Source of the DNA: Burkholderiaceae bacterium | Lineage (GTDB): Bacteria > Pseudomonadota > Gammaproteobacteria > Burkholderiales > Burkholderiaceae_E | Assembly: GCA_027493945.1 (NCBI GenBank) | Contig: JAOSJU010000001.1 | Coordinates: 2,046,001 to 2,110,000, forward strand | Reading direction: 5' to 3' | Length of the DNA: 64,000 bases | In this document: one piece after another, positions 48,731-57,674 of the stretch | How positions within the stretch are numbered: position 1 is the stretch's first letter | Layout of the letters: each line of letters begins with the position of its first letter | Notes under the pieces: generated by a model | What the model was told of the DNA's origin: nothing | The model's input: only the letters and a program-made list of their open reading frames with translations | Database searches by the model: none | Translations under genes and position numbers: made by a program

Positions 48731-49978
48731 TCAAGCCGCTGCCGCCCCATGGCCCGCCACCCCAGCCACCCGCCCCAGCACCTCCACCATCCTCCCCGCC
48801 TGCCGATCCCGCGAATACTCCGGCGCAGCCGCCGCCGAGGCGCTGCGCAACGCCGCCATCCGCTCGCCATCACCCGCCAACGCGACCACCGCATCCGCCA
48901 TCGCCCGCGGATCCTCCGGCGCGACGCACACCCCGCACCCCGTCCGCCGCACGATGCCGGTCGCCTCGCCCTCGGGCAGCGACATCAGCACCGGCACGCC
49001 CATGCCCATCGCCTCGAACAACTTCGACGGGATCACGGTGGAGAACACCGGGGTGTTGCGCAGCGGGATCAGTGCGAGGTCGCACAGGCTCCACAGGGCG
49101 GGCATCGCTTCCTTGGGCTGGCGCGGGATCATCTTCACGTTGACGAGGCCGCGCTCCGCAACGCGCCGCTCGACATTGGCGCGCTCCGCCCCCGCGCCGG
49201 CGAAGAAGAACGCGATGTCGTCGCGGTCGCGCAGCAGCTCGGCGGCGTCGAGCACGCGCTCGAGCGCGTGCGCCATGCCGTGCGTGCCCATGTAGCCGAG
49301 CACGAACTTGCCTTCGAGGCCGAACCGACGGGCGAGCGCCTGGTCGCGCGGACGCGGCGCGTAGCGGTCGAGGTCGACGCCGTTGATGACCACGTGGATC
49401 TTCGCGCGGTCGATGCCGCGCGAAGCGAGGTCCTCGCGGAACGACTCGGTGACCGACACGATCGCATCGGCGCGGCGGTACATGAAGAGCTCGAGCTTCT
49501 CGAGCATGCGGATCACCGGGCTGCGTTCCATCGCGCCGACCGCGACGATCGATGCGGGCCACAGGTCGCGCAGCTCGAACACCCACGGCAGGCGGCGCAC
49601 GCCCGACAGCGCCCACGTGCCGAGCGCGCAGAAGAACTGCGGCGAGGTCGACACGACCACGTCGGGGCGCTTCTCGAAGAGTCCTGCCACGAAGCCGGTG
49701 ACCATGAAGCTCATGTAGTCGAGCGTGCGCCGCACGAAACCTTCGTTGGCGGTGATGTAGGTCTTCACGCGCACCACACGGATGCCATCGATCGTCTCGA
49801 CCTGCCTCCAGCGGTTCTCGTAGCCGGCGAAGAGCTTGCCCTCGGGGAAATTCGGCGCGCAGGTGATCACCGTGACGTCGTGCCCGGCGCGCACCCAACG
49901 CGTCGCGTGCTCGTGCAGCCGCGTGGCCGGCGCGTTGGTCTCGGGCGGAAAGTTGTCGGAGAGAAAGAGGATTCGCAT
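48731..49978 (-). CDS. Family 4 glycosyltransferase (WbuB-like)
   Basis: 415 residues. N-terminal acceptor domain: [41 protein letters not shown]-terminal GT-B donor domain: [20 protein letters not shown] and [20 protein letters not shown], with the EX7E-type region. It is close to N-acetyl-L-fucosamine-type transferases of O-antigen and capsule clusters. The sugar cannot be fixed. The C-terminus is Ala-rich. Part of the polysaccharide locus with fcl, the heparinase-like protein and wecB. Confidence 0.88.
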   Translation of the reverse strand: MRILFLSDNFPPETNAPATRLHEHATRWVRAGHDVTVITCAPNFPEGKLFAGYENRWRQVETIDGIRVVRVKTYITANEGFVRRTLDYMSFMVTGFVAGLFEKRPDVVVSTSPQFFCALGTWALSGVRRLPWVFELRDLWPASIVAVGAMERSPVIRMLEKLELFMYRRADAIVSVTESFREDLASRGIDRAKIHVVINGVDLDRYAPRPRDQALARRFGLEGKFVLGYMGTHGMAHALERVLDAAELLRDRDDIAFFFAGAGAERANVERRVAERGLVNVKMIPRQPKEAMPALWSLCDLALIPLRNTPVFSTVIPSKLFEAMGMGVPVLMSLPEGEATGIVRRTGCGVCVAPEDPRAMADAVVALAGDGERMAALRSASAAAAPEYSRDRQAGRMVEVLGRVAGVAGHGAAAA

Positions 49979-49981
49979 GTG

Positions 49982-50040
49982 CTCAGTGCCAGACGCTCAG
50001 TGCCAGACGCTCAGTGCCGGCCGCTCAGTGCCAGCCGCTC
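49982..50040. repeat. 14-bp tandem repeat between glycosyltransferase and heparinase genes
   Basis: GCTCAGTGCCAGAC and variants occur four times in tandem in the short space between the two genes, running up to the heparinase stop. Probably replication slippage. Confidence 0.85.
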
Positions 50041-51770
50041 ATGGCCAGCGGAATGTTGTTTCCAGTGTGTTGCGACCAGCGAAGTCGGCGACGAGCACCC
50101 GGTTGCCGACCTCGATGCCGAACTGCGGATGCCAGGTCGACGGCTCGACGCGCATCGCGGCCAGGTCGGCGCCGACGTCGGCCGGATCGACGGTGGGGTG
50201 AAGGTGAAAGCGCGCCTGCGCGCTGCGCGGCCGGCCCTCGAGCCGATCGACGATGCGCAGGCCCTGCGCCGTCAAGCGCCATTCGCGTCGATGCACGACG
50301 CGGCCGGGCAAGCGCAGGTAGCCGTCGTGCGCGGCGCGCAGCCACAGCGTGCCGTCGGGCTCAGTGCCCCACTCCACGTTCATCGGGCGCGCGCGCCGGG
50401 CCACGCGGAAGCTGCTCCAGACCTCCGAGGAATCGGCATCGTCGACGACCACCGTGTTGTGCGCCGCCGTGCCGCGCTGGCGTAGCCGCATGGCATCGGC
50501 TTCGTAGGTGGAGGTGCCGCTGTTGACGATTGCGCGCTGCCCGCGCAGCGAAAGCTCGAAGGCGAGCGTGTCGGCATGCGCGTGGCCGGGCAGATAGTCG
50601 GGGCCGATTGCGCCGACGTCGGCGATCAGCACCGCCGGGCCGGCCTGCAATCGAACGTAGCCCGAATCTGGCAAGGCGACGATCGCGTAGCCCGCGTCGG
50701 GCAAGGCCGCCATCGACGACTGCGGATCGTCGAAGGAGGTCCCGCTCGCTAGTGTGAGCCCGCATCCGCTCGCGGCGTAGTCTTCAAGCGCGGCCAGTTC
50801 CGGCGCGACTTCGAAGGCCGCGTCGTTGAAGAACGCGATGCCGCCGTCGGGGGTGCGTCATCACGCGCAGCCAGCGCAGCATGCGGCCTGACGTCTCGCG
50901 CCAGGCGTCCAGGTCGGCGGCTGGAATCGCGCCCGCATAGCGGTCGCCCAACTGCAGCAGGTCGAGCAGGTCTTCGAGCAGCGTCGCGTGGTACATCGGG
51001 CTGCGCTCGAAGTGTCCGCCATCGGGCAGGATCTGCTCGCGCAACTCCCGGCGCAGCAGCGCGAGACCCGTCTCGCGCCAGCCGCTCGCTTCAGCGCCGT
51101 CGAAGAAGGCACCCGCGAACACCAGCGCCTTCGCGTTCGCCCACAGGTGGTTGCCGAGCAGATGGATCTCCAGCCGCTGCCGCAGCCAGCGGGCCTGCAC
51201 GGCGAGGCTTTGCACCGCCGCCGCCGACAGGCGCGGCGCGACGCCATCGTCGGTAGCGCCGCCGGCCAGGGCCCACTTGATCCAGTTCACGATCCGAAGC
51301 GACACCGGGTAGGGCTCCCATCCGGTGCCGCGCCCCGGCGGGTTGTCGGCGATCCAACGCTCGATCAGCGCGCGGTGCCACGACTCGCGGTCGGCCGCGT
51401 CGTGCGCCGCCAGGTCGTCGAAATAGTGGAGGTTGTAGCGCCACAGGCGGGGCCAGTCGGCGCGGTCCCAGTCGCCGGGCGCTGCGAGCTCGCGCTCGAC
51501 CGAAAGGAACCGAAAGCGCGCGGGGCCGGTCATCGAGGGTGCGCGCCGGCACGGCAACCACGCACCCCGCGCCGGCCGGGTCGGCGGCGCCGGCCGGGTG
51601 TCGGGCCGCGGACGGTGCAAGCGGAACCACGCGCGGCCCCAGAGCTGCACCGGCTTCAGCCAGCGCAGCGTGTGCCAGTATGGAAAGAACGGGCTCAATA
51701 CGAATCGCAGCGAACGATCGAGGTCGCCAGGGTCTTCAGGCACCGGGCACGGCGTGCACTTTCGATGCAC
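50039..51770 (-). CDS. Heparinase II/III-family protein (one frameshift)
   Basis: About 577 residues from ATG 51770 (an inner start near FVLSPFFPYWHTLRWLKPVQ is possible). The N-terminal alpha/alpha toroid has WNLHYFDDL-like text (RYNLHYFDDLAAHDAADRES), LGNHLWANAKALVFAG and MYHATLLEDLLDLLQLG. The C-terminal beta-sandwich has GYVRLQAGPAVLIADVG, HAHADTLAFELSLRG and STYEADAMRLRQRGTAAHNT. Frames break at 50849-50853 (five C, four expected on the coding strand), giving THPDGGIAFFND when repaired. Such proteins sit in polysaccharide clusters as putative glycan lyases or modifying enzymes. Confidence 0.88.
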
Positions 51771-51877
51771 CCATTCAACACATTCGCCCCCAAAACGCCA
51801 GCTGCTAGACTCGCGCGACTGGGTTTACTGGTTTTCGAGGCATCAAACGTCTCAGCAGTCCTGGCGAAAAGGAGAAC

Positions 51878-52299
51878 ATGGCGTCGAAACAAGACCTTGC
51901 GGGTTCTGCACGTCGTCACCTGGATGCGGGAAGATACCTGCATGAGGACAAGAAGCCTGGCCGATCTCCGGGGAGCAAGGCCATCGCAGGGTATCTTTAC
52001 GGACTTGCCGGAGAACTCGCCTTGAAGCAGATGATGCGCCGCAGTGGCATGCGCCCGCTTCCTGAGGGCGAGCGGCGGGACGACCCGTTCTACGCGCATT
52101 TCCCCATCTCAAGACGCTGCTTCTCGATCAGGCCTCGGGCAGGCTAGACAGCGACTTGCGTTCAATTGCATCCCGGTCCGAACTCTTCCAGTATTGGACC
52201 ATCGAAATGCGATACGCACCAACCGACACCATCGACCCTGTCCACACGAACAGATGGAGGGAACAAGCCGAGGAACTCGTTGGACGGATGGACATATAG
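51878..52299 (+). CDS. Small HEPN-like protein, first gene of a three-gene operon (one frameshift)
   Basis: ATG 51878 follows AAAAGGAGAAC. The text reads MASKQDLAGSARRHLDAGRY, then SKAIAGYLYGLAGELALKQM and DPFYAHFP. One C is missing at 52102-52105. With it the frame continues HLKTLLLDQASGRLDSDLRS, LFQYWTIEMRYAP and EQAEELVGRMDI, stop at 52297. The all-helical pattern with AGYLYGLAGELALK and HFPHLK resembles small HEPN-domain proteins. RDDPFYAH would fit the RX4-6H RNase motif, but this is a weak match. About 140 residues. It ends nine bases before the ATPase gene. Function unknown; possibly a toxin or nuclease effector. Confidence 0.5.
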
Positions 52300-52308
52300 G
52301 ATTTTGCG

Positions 52309-53656
52309 ATGTCGACCATCTTCTTCGACGATTCGCTCGCAGCACTGGCGAAAATCATTGTCGAGCAGCTCGGCGAAGACGCCTTGGAGGAGAGGCGTCG
52401 TTCTGCGCGATGCATCCGGCTTTCTCACATTCGTCAGCCCGGACCCTGCTCCTTCGGAGGGCGCTCGCGCGGAAATCGCCGCGAGTGTCTCCAGATCTCT
52501 CGGCGCATATGCCCGAACGGATCGGCCCGTTGCATTTGCCGACGATCCCGGCGCCACGCGACTGCTGAACGATGCCGGTCCACTGTTCATCAAGGCCGGT
52601 GAGTACCAGTGCAGAGTGATCGATCGACGCATTGTCGGCTCGGCTTGGCTCGGCGAACCCCGCGACCGTGCCGCCGGTGCCCCCAGAGTCGTTTTTGCCA
52701 GCCTCAAGGGCGGCGTCGGTCGCTCGACCGCTCTCGCGATCACCGCATCCGATCTGGCGAACAGAGGGTGCAACGTGCTCGCTGTCGATCTCGATCTCGA
52801 AGCGCCGGGAATCGGCGAGTTCCTGCTGACAGAAGAGCGCATGCCTCGCTTCGGAGTCGTCGACTACCTGGTGGAAAACGGAATAGGGGGGATTTCGGAC
52901 AACCGTCTCCATGACTTTGTCGGCACCAGTGCCCTTACCCACGGCGAGGGCGGGCGCGTCGACGTGATGCCCGCGCTCGGCTCGGTATCCGCGGCGAACC
53001 CTGCGAACGTCATGGCAAAAATCTCCCGGGCCATGATCGACGACATTTCTATGCAAGGAGATCGAGTTCCTGTCAGCGACCAGATCTCGGCGATGATCGC
53101 GCGCGTATCGGGCTTGTCTCAATATGACGTCGTATTGATCGACAGCCGCGCAGGCCTGGCCGAGCTTGCCGCTTCCGCGGTTCTCGGCCTCGGCGCCCTG
53201 GTGTTGCTCTTCGGCACTGCCCAACGCCAGACCATTTCAGGTTACAGGACACTCTTCGCCGCGCTCAACCTTCTTGCGACGCGCGACCTCGCCGCTGGAC
53301 GATCTGCCGACTGGCGCCTGCTGATCAAACCCGTCTACGCAAAGGCGAGCCTCGACCCCGAAGTGAGCGACAGACACCGCGCAGACCTCTACGACGTATT
53401 CGCAGAGGGGCTGTACGATTCGTTCGATGGTCCTTATGCCCCCGCGAACTCGATCAGCTTCCTCCCAGACGATCCGGATGCGCCGCACGCGCCGCTGGTG
53501 CTCCCGTTCAGCTCGCATTTCATCGATTTCGACCCGCTCGTACATCACGACCATCTCGCGAAGCCGTTTTACGAACAGACCTTTCGACCCTTTCTCGATC
53601 AACTCGACCGCCTGATCTCAGAGTACCTGAAGAACCCCGAACAACCATCGCGATGA
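52309..53656 (+). CDS. KGGVGR-variant ParA/MinD-like ATPase (one frameshift)
   Basis: ATG 52309, MSTIFFDDSLAALAKIIVEQ, then LGEDALEE. One extra A at 52390-52396 must be removed to reach GVVLRDASGFLTFVSPDPAP. The N-terminal about 120 residues form a separate domain. Then comes VVFASLKGGVGRSTALAITA, a deviant Walker A with Arg where ParA has Lys, VLAVDLDLEAPGIGEFLLTE (Walker A') and YDVVLIDSRAGLAELAASAV (Walker B-like DSRAG). The C-terminus spans about 200 further residues. About 448 residues. Stop overlaps the third gene's ATG (ATGA). Probably a nucleotide-dependent switch or sensor. No partition site or parB is near. Confidence 0.72.
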
Positions 53657-55107
53657 CGCCTCCGCCTTTTCACGACTTCGACATCCTGCGGGAGGCGATG
53701 GCCGCGTTGCCGCCGGCATCTAGCGTTCAGCCCAACGAGACGATTTCTCTGGATCGCGTGTTCACGCCCGAAAGCCACCGGGCCGTTCTCGACCCCGGCA
53801 GGCAACTGATCGTAGGCAATCGTGGAATGGGCAAGAGCCTCTGGGCTCACGCTCTGAGCAACCGTGAAGTGCGGCAGAGCGTTTCCGACATCTACAGGCA
53901 ACCCGCTCTGGCGCGCACCGACGTCGTTATCGGTTTCAACGGCGCCGACAAGCCGTCGTCCGTGGCGCCCACCCACGAAGCCATCGGTCGCGCAATCGAA
54001 CACGGTTTCAGCGAGGAAGAGATCTGGCGAGCAGTCGTCTTCCGTGCAATCCGCGATGTCTGCGGGAGCAGTGAAGAGGTCCGATTCGAATCGTCACTCG
54101 AGCGCCTGCGCGCCGCGCCCGAACTCTTCGAAAATACGCTCCTCGGCGCAGACGACAGGCTGCGCGCCGAAGAACGCAAAGTGCTCATCCTGTTCGATGC
54201 CCTGGATCGCTTGGCTGACAACTGGCGAAGCATCCGGGCGCTGACCTCGAGCCTCATGAAACGGGCCCTCGGACTTAGGTCTTTCGCCTCGTTCCGGGCG
54301 AAGATATTCATCCGCCCGGATCAGTTTTCCGATCCGGAGATCTTTCGATTTCCGGACGGCTCCAAGCTGAAGAACGATCATGTCGACCTCTCCTGGCAGC
54401 CGCATGAACTGTATGGCCTGCTCTTCTTCGAGACCCTGCGCGATCCAGGCGCTCACACCGCGATGTTCCGCCTTGCATCGAGTCTGGACGCGGAAGCTGC
54501 GCTGAGCCCCGAAGGCTTGCGAAGCCGGCGCGCGCAGCAACAACAGATCGACATCGTCAATGCCCTGGCGGGACCGTTCATGGGTTCCGACGCAAGACGC
54601 GGTCGGGTGTACACGTGGATCCCGCTGCATCTGTCGGACGCCCGAAACAGCTGCTCGCCTCGAACATTCCTGACCGCATGGCGGGAAGCCGCCCGGCAGG
54701 ATCCCGCGCCAAGCGACCGCGTGGTCGATCACCTGGGCCTCATCGAAGGGGTACGCCGCGCATCCGCGGCGCGCCTGAACGAACTCCGGGAAGACTACCG
54801 GTGGATAGATGAAGCGCTCGGCGCGCTTCGAGGCCAGTTCGTGCCGATCACGAGGCAGGAACTATTCGACATCTGGGCCGTACAGCGTGTTGTCGCGAAG
54901 ATCCTCGAGAACGAGAGCAAGGGGATTTCTCAGGCGCCGGTAGACCTGATCGACGGGCCCGATGCGCTGTCGCAGTTGCTTGCCGCCATGAAAGACATAG
55001 CGGTCGTGGAGGAGCGCGCGAACGGCAAGATCAACGTGCCGGACATCTTCAGGGTCGAAGCCGGCATCAAACGAAAGGGCGGTGTCGCAGTTCCTCGGCG
55101 GCAGTAG
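53653..55107 (+). CDS. P-loop NTPase, third gene of the operon
   Basis: 484 residues, intact. Residues 48-66 hold the Walker A QLIVGNRGMGKSLWAHAL. Walker B is KVLILFDALDRLADNW (about residue 178). Sensor-like segments follow (KIFIRPDQFSDPEIFRFPDG). The C-terminal third looks like winged-helix or helical repeats (SRRAQQQQIDIVNALAGPFM, TAWREAARQDPAPSDRVVDH). It resembles STAND/AAA-type ATPases found in antiphage loci. No effector domain is visible in it. Translationally coupled to the KGGVGR ATPase. It runs opposite to all its neighbours. Confidence 0.65.
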   Translation: MTPPPFHDFDILREAMAALPPASSVQPNETISLDRVFTPESHRAVLDPGRQLIVGNRGMGKSLWAHALSNREVRQSVSDIYRQPALARTDVVIGFNGADKPSSVAPTHEAIGRAIEHGFSEEEIWRAVVFRAIRDVCGSSEEVRFESSLERLRAAPELFENTLLGADDRLRAEERKVLILFDALDRLADNWRSIRALTSSLMKRALGLRSFASFRAKIFIRPDQFSDPEIFRFPDGSKLKNDHVDLSWQPHELYGLLFFETLRDPGAHTAMFRLASSLDAEAALSPEGLRSRRAQQQQIDIVNALAGPFMGSDARRGRVYTWIPLHLSDARNSCSPRTFLTAWREAARQDPAPSDRVVDHLGLIEGVRRASAARLNELREDYRWIDEALGALRGQFVPITRQELFDIWAVQRVVAKILENESKGISQAPVDLIDGPDALSQLLAAMKDIAVVEERANGKINVPDIFRVEAGIKRKGGVAVPRRQ

Positions 55108-55113
55108 GCTGGT

Positions 55114-55503
55114 TCACTCCTTGCCGAGAGCCAGCGCCGTGTCATCACGGAACCGGACCTTTTCCGCCTCGACCTCGAACGGCTCGACTTCGAGTTGCTC
55201 ACGAGAAACGCTCCGGGTCTCCTGAAGCAGGCGCACGAAGGAGACGAAGCGCACCTGAAGGGCAACGTCGAACGCGGCGCCGACGTCGAGCAGGGTCTTG
55301 ATGCTGGGCCGACCGTAGGAGGGATCTTCGAGCCGCGAGATGGCCGCCTGCGTCGTGCCCAGCTTGTCGGCGAGATCCTTCTGCGTCCAACCGCGCTGCG
55401 TGCGAAGAGCGCGGATCTGGTGCGCCAGGCCCGACGCCACCTCCGCTTCAACGTAGGCCTGACGCGCTTTCGGATTCTTCATCCGGCGGAACGTCTTCTC
55501 CAT
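55114..55503 (-). CDS. XRE-family antitoxin (HigA-like)
   Basis: 129 residues from ATG 55503: MEKTFRRMKNPKARQAYVEA, then the HTH QIRALRTQRGWTQKDLADKL and GTTQAAISRLEDPSYGRPSI. The C-terminal tail is long and acidic. It overlaps the toxin 3' end by 56 bases. Convergent with the three-gene operon, six bases from its stop. Confidence 0.83.
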   Translation of the reverse strand: MEKTFRRMKNPKARQAYVEAEVASGLAHQIRALRTQRGWTQKDLADKLGTTQAAISRLEDPSYGRPSIKTLLDVGAAFDVALQVRFVSFVRLLQETRSVSREQLEVEPFEVEAEKVRFRDDTALALGKE

Positions 55504-55888
55504 CGATCGTGAGAGGGGCAGTGAGCGCCGTGCCGCCGAGGACGGCTTTGCGCCGGGCGTCGGCAGTAGCGAGCGCTTTTGCAGGCTGGTAGACATTCTG
55601 CTTGTGAGTTGCCCAAACGAGGATGGTGAACTCCGCAGGACCCGGGCCGAAGAAGCCGATCGGGCGCTGCTGGACCTTGCCCGCCTTGAACCTGATCTCG
55701 AACAGACCCTCGTGACCCCTGAGCTTCCGTGCGCGCGGCTCATGCCATTCCGATGGCAGCGAAACGGCCAGGTACTTCAATTCGACAGCGAACTTGACCT
55801 GGGCGTCGACCTCGAGCGCATCGACGCAATCCTGAACGTCGTTGCGCCCGGAGGAACTGACATAGGTTCGGAACCGCCAGCGAATCAT
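55448..55888 (-). CDS. HigB-like (RelE-fold) toxin
   Basis: 146 residues: RNDVQDCVDALEVDAQVKFA, ELKYLAVSLPSEWHEPRARK, LFEIRFKAGKVQQRPIGFFG and FTILVWATHKQNVYQP. This is a phage-derived Gp49/HigB-type fold with the conserved LFEIRF and WATHK segments. Toxin-first higBA order. The Ala/Ser-rich C-terminal extension overlaps the antitoxin gene. Confidence 0.8.
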   Translation of the reverse strand: MIRWRFRTYVSSSGRNDVQDCVDALEVDAQVKFAVELKYLAVSLPSEWHEPRARKLRGHEGLFEIRFKAGKVQQRPIGFFGPGPAEFTILVWATHKQNVYQPAKALATADARRKAVLGGTALTAPLTIDGEDVPPDEESESASGLR

Positions 55889-55969
55889 ATCGCATTTTTG
55901 GGATGCTGGCGCGAGCCGGCCATCGGTTCGTAGACTCTAGCTGGTGTGGCCCCCTCCGGCACTCATCCG

Positions 55970-56345
55970 TTCGGCCGAGTTCGCGCGAACGGCCGTTCCT
56001 CATGGCCACGACCCCGCTTGCCCGTGCGCCCGCCCCACAGCTGCGGCACCCTAGGCCACCGCTCGAACGGGCGCATGCGGCACTGCTGGGCGGTGCCGAC
56101 GACGAAGTCTGCAGGTCCGTGCAACCGCCGGTTGCGTTTCCGTTCGTGGAATGCGTTTCACGCCGTGAATCGCAACATTTTGTTGCGCGGGTACGCGGGT
56201 ACGCGGGTACGCGGGTACGCGGGTACGGGAGTGCGCGCGTGCGCGCCTGCGTATGTTGCTCAATGCTGCAAGCGGGATCCGTTCGACCGATCCGCCGCGA
56301 ACAGCCGTTCCAGCACCGCCACGATCCGCTCGCACTTGTGGCCCG
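55970..56345 (-). pseudogene. Two short wecB 3'-end remnants flanking element copy 10
   Basis: Minus-strand 55970-56050 reads VPQLWGGRTGKRGRGHEERP and ends ARTRPNG, a decayed copy of the wecB C-terminus (VPPLWDGRTGERIVAALEGL, GTRPNG) at 57675. A second piece at about 56270-56345 reads CERIVAVLERLFAADRSNGS. Neither is translatable as a protein. The remainder of 55889-56363 is element copy 10 and its tandem tail. Confidence 0.6.
56121..56186. repeat. Palindromic element copy 10
   Basis: Arms GCAACCGCCGGTTGCG and CGCAACATTTTGTTGC, centre GTGGAATGCGTTTCAC. On its right the 8-mer CGGGTACG is repeated about six times (56187-56228). Counterpart of copy 7 in the other PIN locus. Confidence 0.92.
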
Positions 56346-56363
56346 GTTGCGGATGAATTCCGG

Positions 56364-56945
56364 TCAGATCAGCTCGATCGCCGATCTGAGTCGTTCCGCC
56401 GTGACGATGAGGCCGTTTCGTTCCAGAGCATCGGCGAAATCCTCGGGAGTCGATTCCGGTTTCTGGCGACGAGCTCGCATGCGCTTGAAGGCGGCGATGG
56501 CGACGAGGGGCTCGAGGTCCCACTGGTTCACCAGAAAGGTGTCCGGATCGACGACTTCGATGCCGTACGGCGAGATCACTTCCTTCGGGAAGTCCCGCGT
56601 ATTCGCAGTGACGATGCAATCCGCATGCCCGGCGATTGCCGCAGCAAGCACGTGGACATCGTCCGGGTCGGGAAGTTGCAGGGACTTCGCAAGCGCCTTC
56701 CGGGCGACCTCCGGAACCTCCCAGTCGGGTACCGCATCCCGCATGCTGTCCCGGCGCGTTCCCAGCCTTCCCTCGAGGTCCGGCCGGTCGGCCTGCAGCG
56801 ATCGCATCCACTCGATCTCGATAAGGGTCGTCCATTTCGTAGCGAACAAGCCTTCGGTCGCCAGGCTCATCAGAGCGTCGGCAACAGCGATCGGATAGAG
56901 CACGCACGCGTCGAGCAATGCCGTATAGCGCGCGTTACCCGCCAT
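56364..56945 (-). CDS. PIN-domain toxin (intact paralogue)
   Basis: 193 residues: ARYTALLDACVLYPIAVADA (Asp), TLIEIEWMRSLQADRPDLEG (Glu), LPDPDDVHVLAAAIAGHADC (Asp pair) and IVTANTRDFPKEVISPYGIE. A larger PIN group than VapC, with a C-terminal extension. Its antitoxin gene ends one base upstream. Compare the deleted copy at 45889-46112. Confidence 0.83.
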   Translation of the reverse strand: MAGNARYTALLDACVLYPIAVADALMSLATEGLFATKWTTLIEIEWMRSLQADRPDLEGRLGTRRDSMRDAVPDWEVPEVARKALAKSLQLPDPDDVHVLAAAIAGHADCIVTANTRDFPKEVISPYGIEVVDPDTFLVNQWDLEPLVAIAAFKRMRARRQKPESTPEDFADALERNGLIVTAERLRSAIELI

Positions 56946-56946
56946 C

Positions 56947-57417
56947 TCAGTAATCGAGCCCGAGTTCGCGCTCGTTTTCCGCCATCCGCTCCAGAGCCGC
57001 GCGCTGCTTCTCGCGCATCTTTCGCTCGTATGCCACGAGATCCTCGAAGGCGATCCTTCGGTGCCTGCCCACCATCCGGTGGGGCAGCCGGCCCGCCTCG
57101 ATCTCCTTGATCACGAACGGACGCGAAACATTCAGGAAATTCGCGGCTTCGACGGTCGTCAATTCCTGCTTCTCGGGCACGAGAACCACCGGACGGCCTT
57201 CGCTCATGGCGCCCAGAAGCTGCCCGATGAGTTTCAACGCCGCCGGCGGGACTGCCACCGACGGCTGCTCGTCCCCGTTGCTCGTGAGCACGATCGAGAC
57301 CGCATTGGAACGATCGAGCGCCTCCATGATGCAGCGCTGTGCAACCCGGGCCATTTCCAGCTCCCGGGCGGACATCTTCGGCGGTTCGAGCTTCCGGATT
57401 GGATCTTTCGTTTGCAT
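56947..57417 (-). CDS. Antitoxin with excisionase-type HTH for the PIN toxin
   Basis: 156 residues. Same architecture as 46114-46584: PKMSARELEMARVAQRCIME, then QELTTVEAANFLNVSRPFVI (helix-turn-helix) and a basic C-terminus. The two proteins differ at about a dozen positions, mostly in residues 25-50, suggesting drift or changed toxin specificity after duplication. Confidence 0.82.
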   Translation of the reverse strand: MQTKDPIRKLEPPKMSARELEMARVAQRCIMEALDRSNAVSIVLTSNGDEQPSVAVPPAALKLIGQLLGAMSEGRPVVLVPEKQELTTVEAANFLNVSRPFVIKEIEAGRLPHRMVGRHRRIAFEDLVAYERKMREKQRAALERMAENERELGLDY

Positions 57418-57558
57418 CGCCGCTCTCCTGACTTCGGGCCGCGATTTTAGCGGATATACGCAATAAATGCAATAAACGCATGGCTGGGCGCACGCTGTGC
57501 TGCTGGGCGGTGGCGGTGGCGGTGGCGGTGGCGAAGCCTGCAGGAGGTCCGCTTCCGT

Positions 57559-57624
57559 GCAACCATCCGTTGCGTTTCCGCTCGTGGAACGCCTTCCACC
57601 TCCCGAATCGCAACATTCCGTTGC
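57559..57624. repeat. Palindromic element copy 11
   Basis: Arms GCAACCATCCGTTGCG and CGCAACATTCCGTTGC, centre GTGGAACGCCTTCCAC. It lies 51 bases 3' of wecB. Its left flank (57487-57558) is a gmd-like micro-fragment with an expanded GGCGGT hexamer run. Confidence 0.92.
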
Positions 57625-57674
57625 GCGGTTGCGCGGCTACGCGGCTGGGCTGTCGTGTGTGGTTGCGCGGTTGC

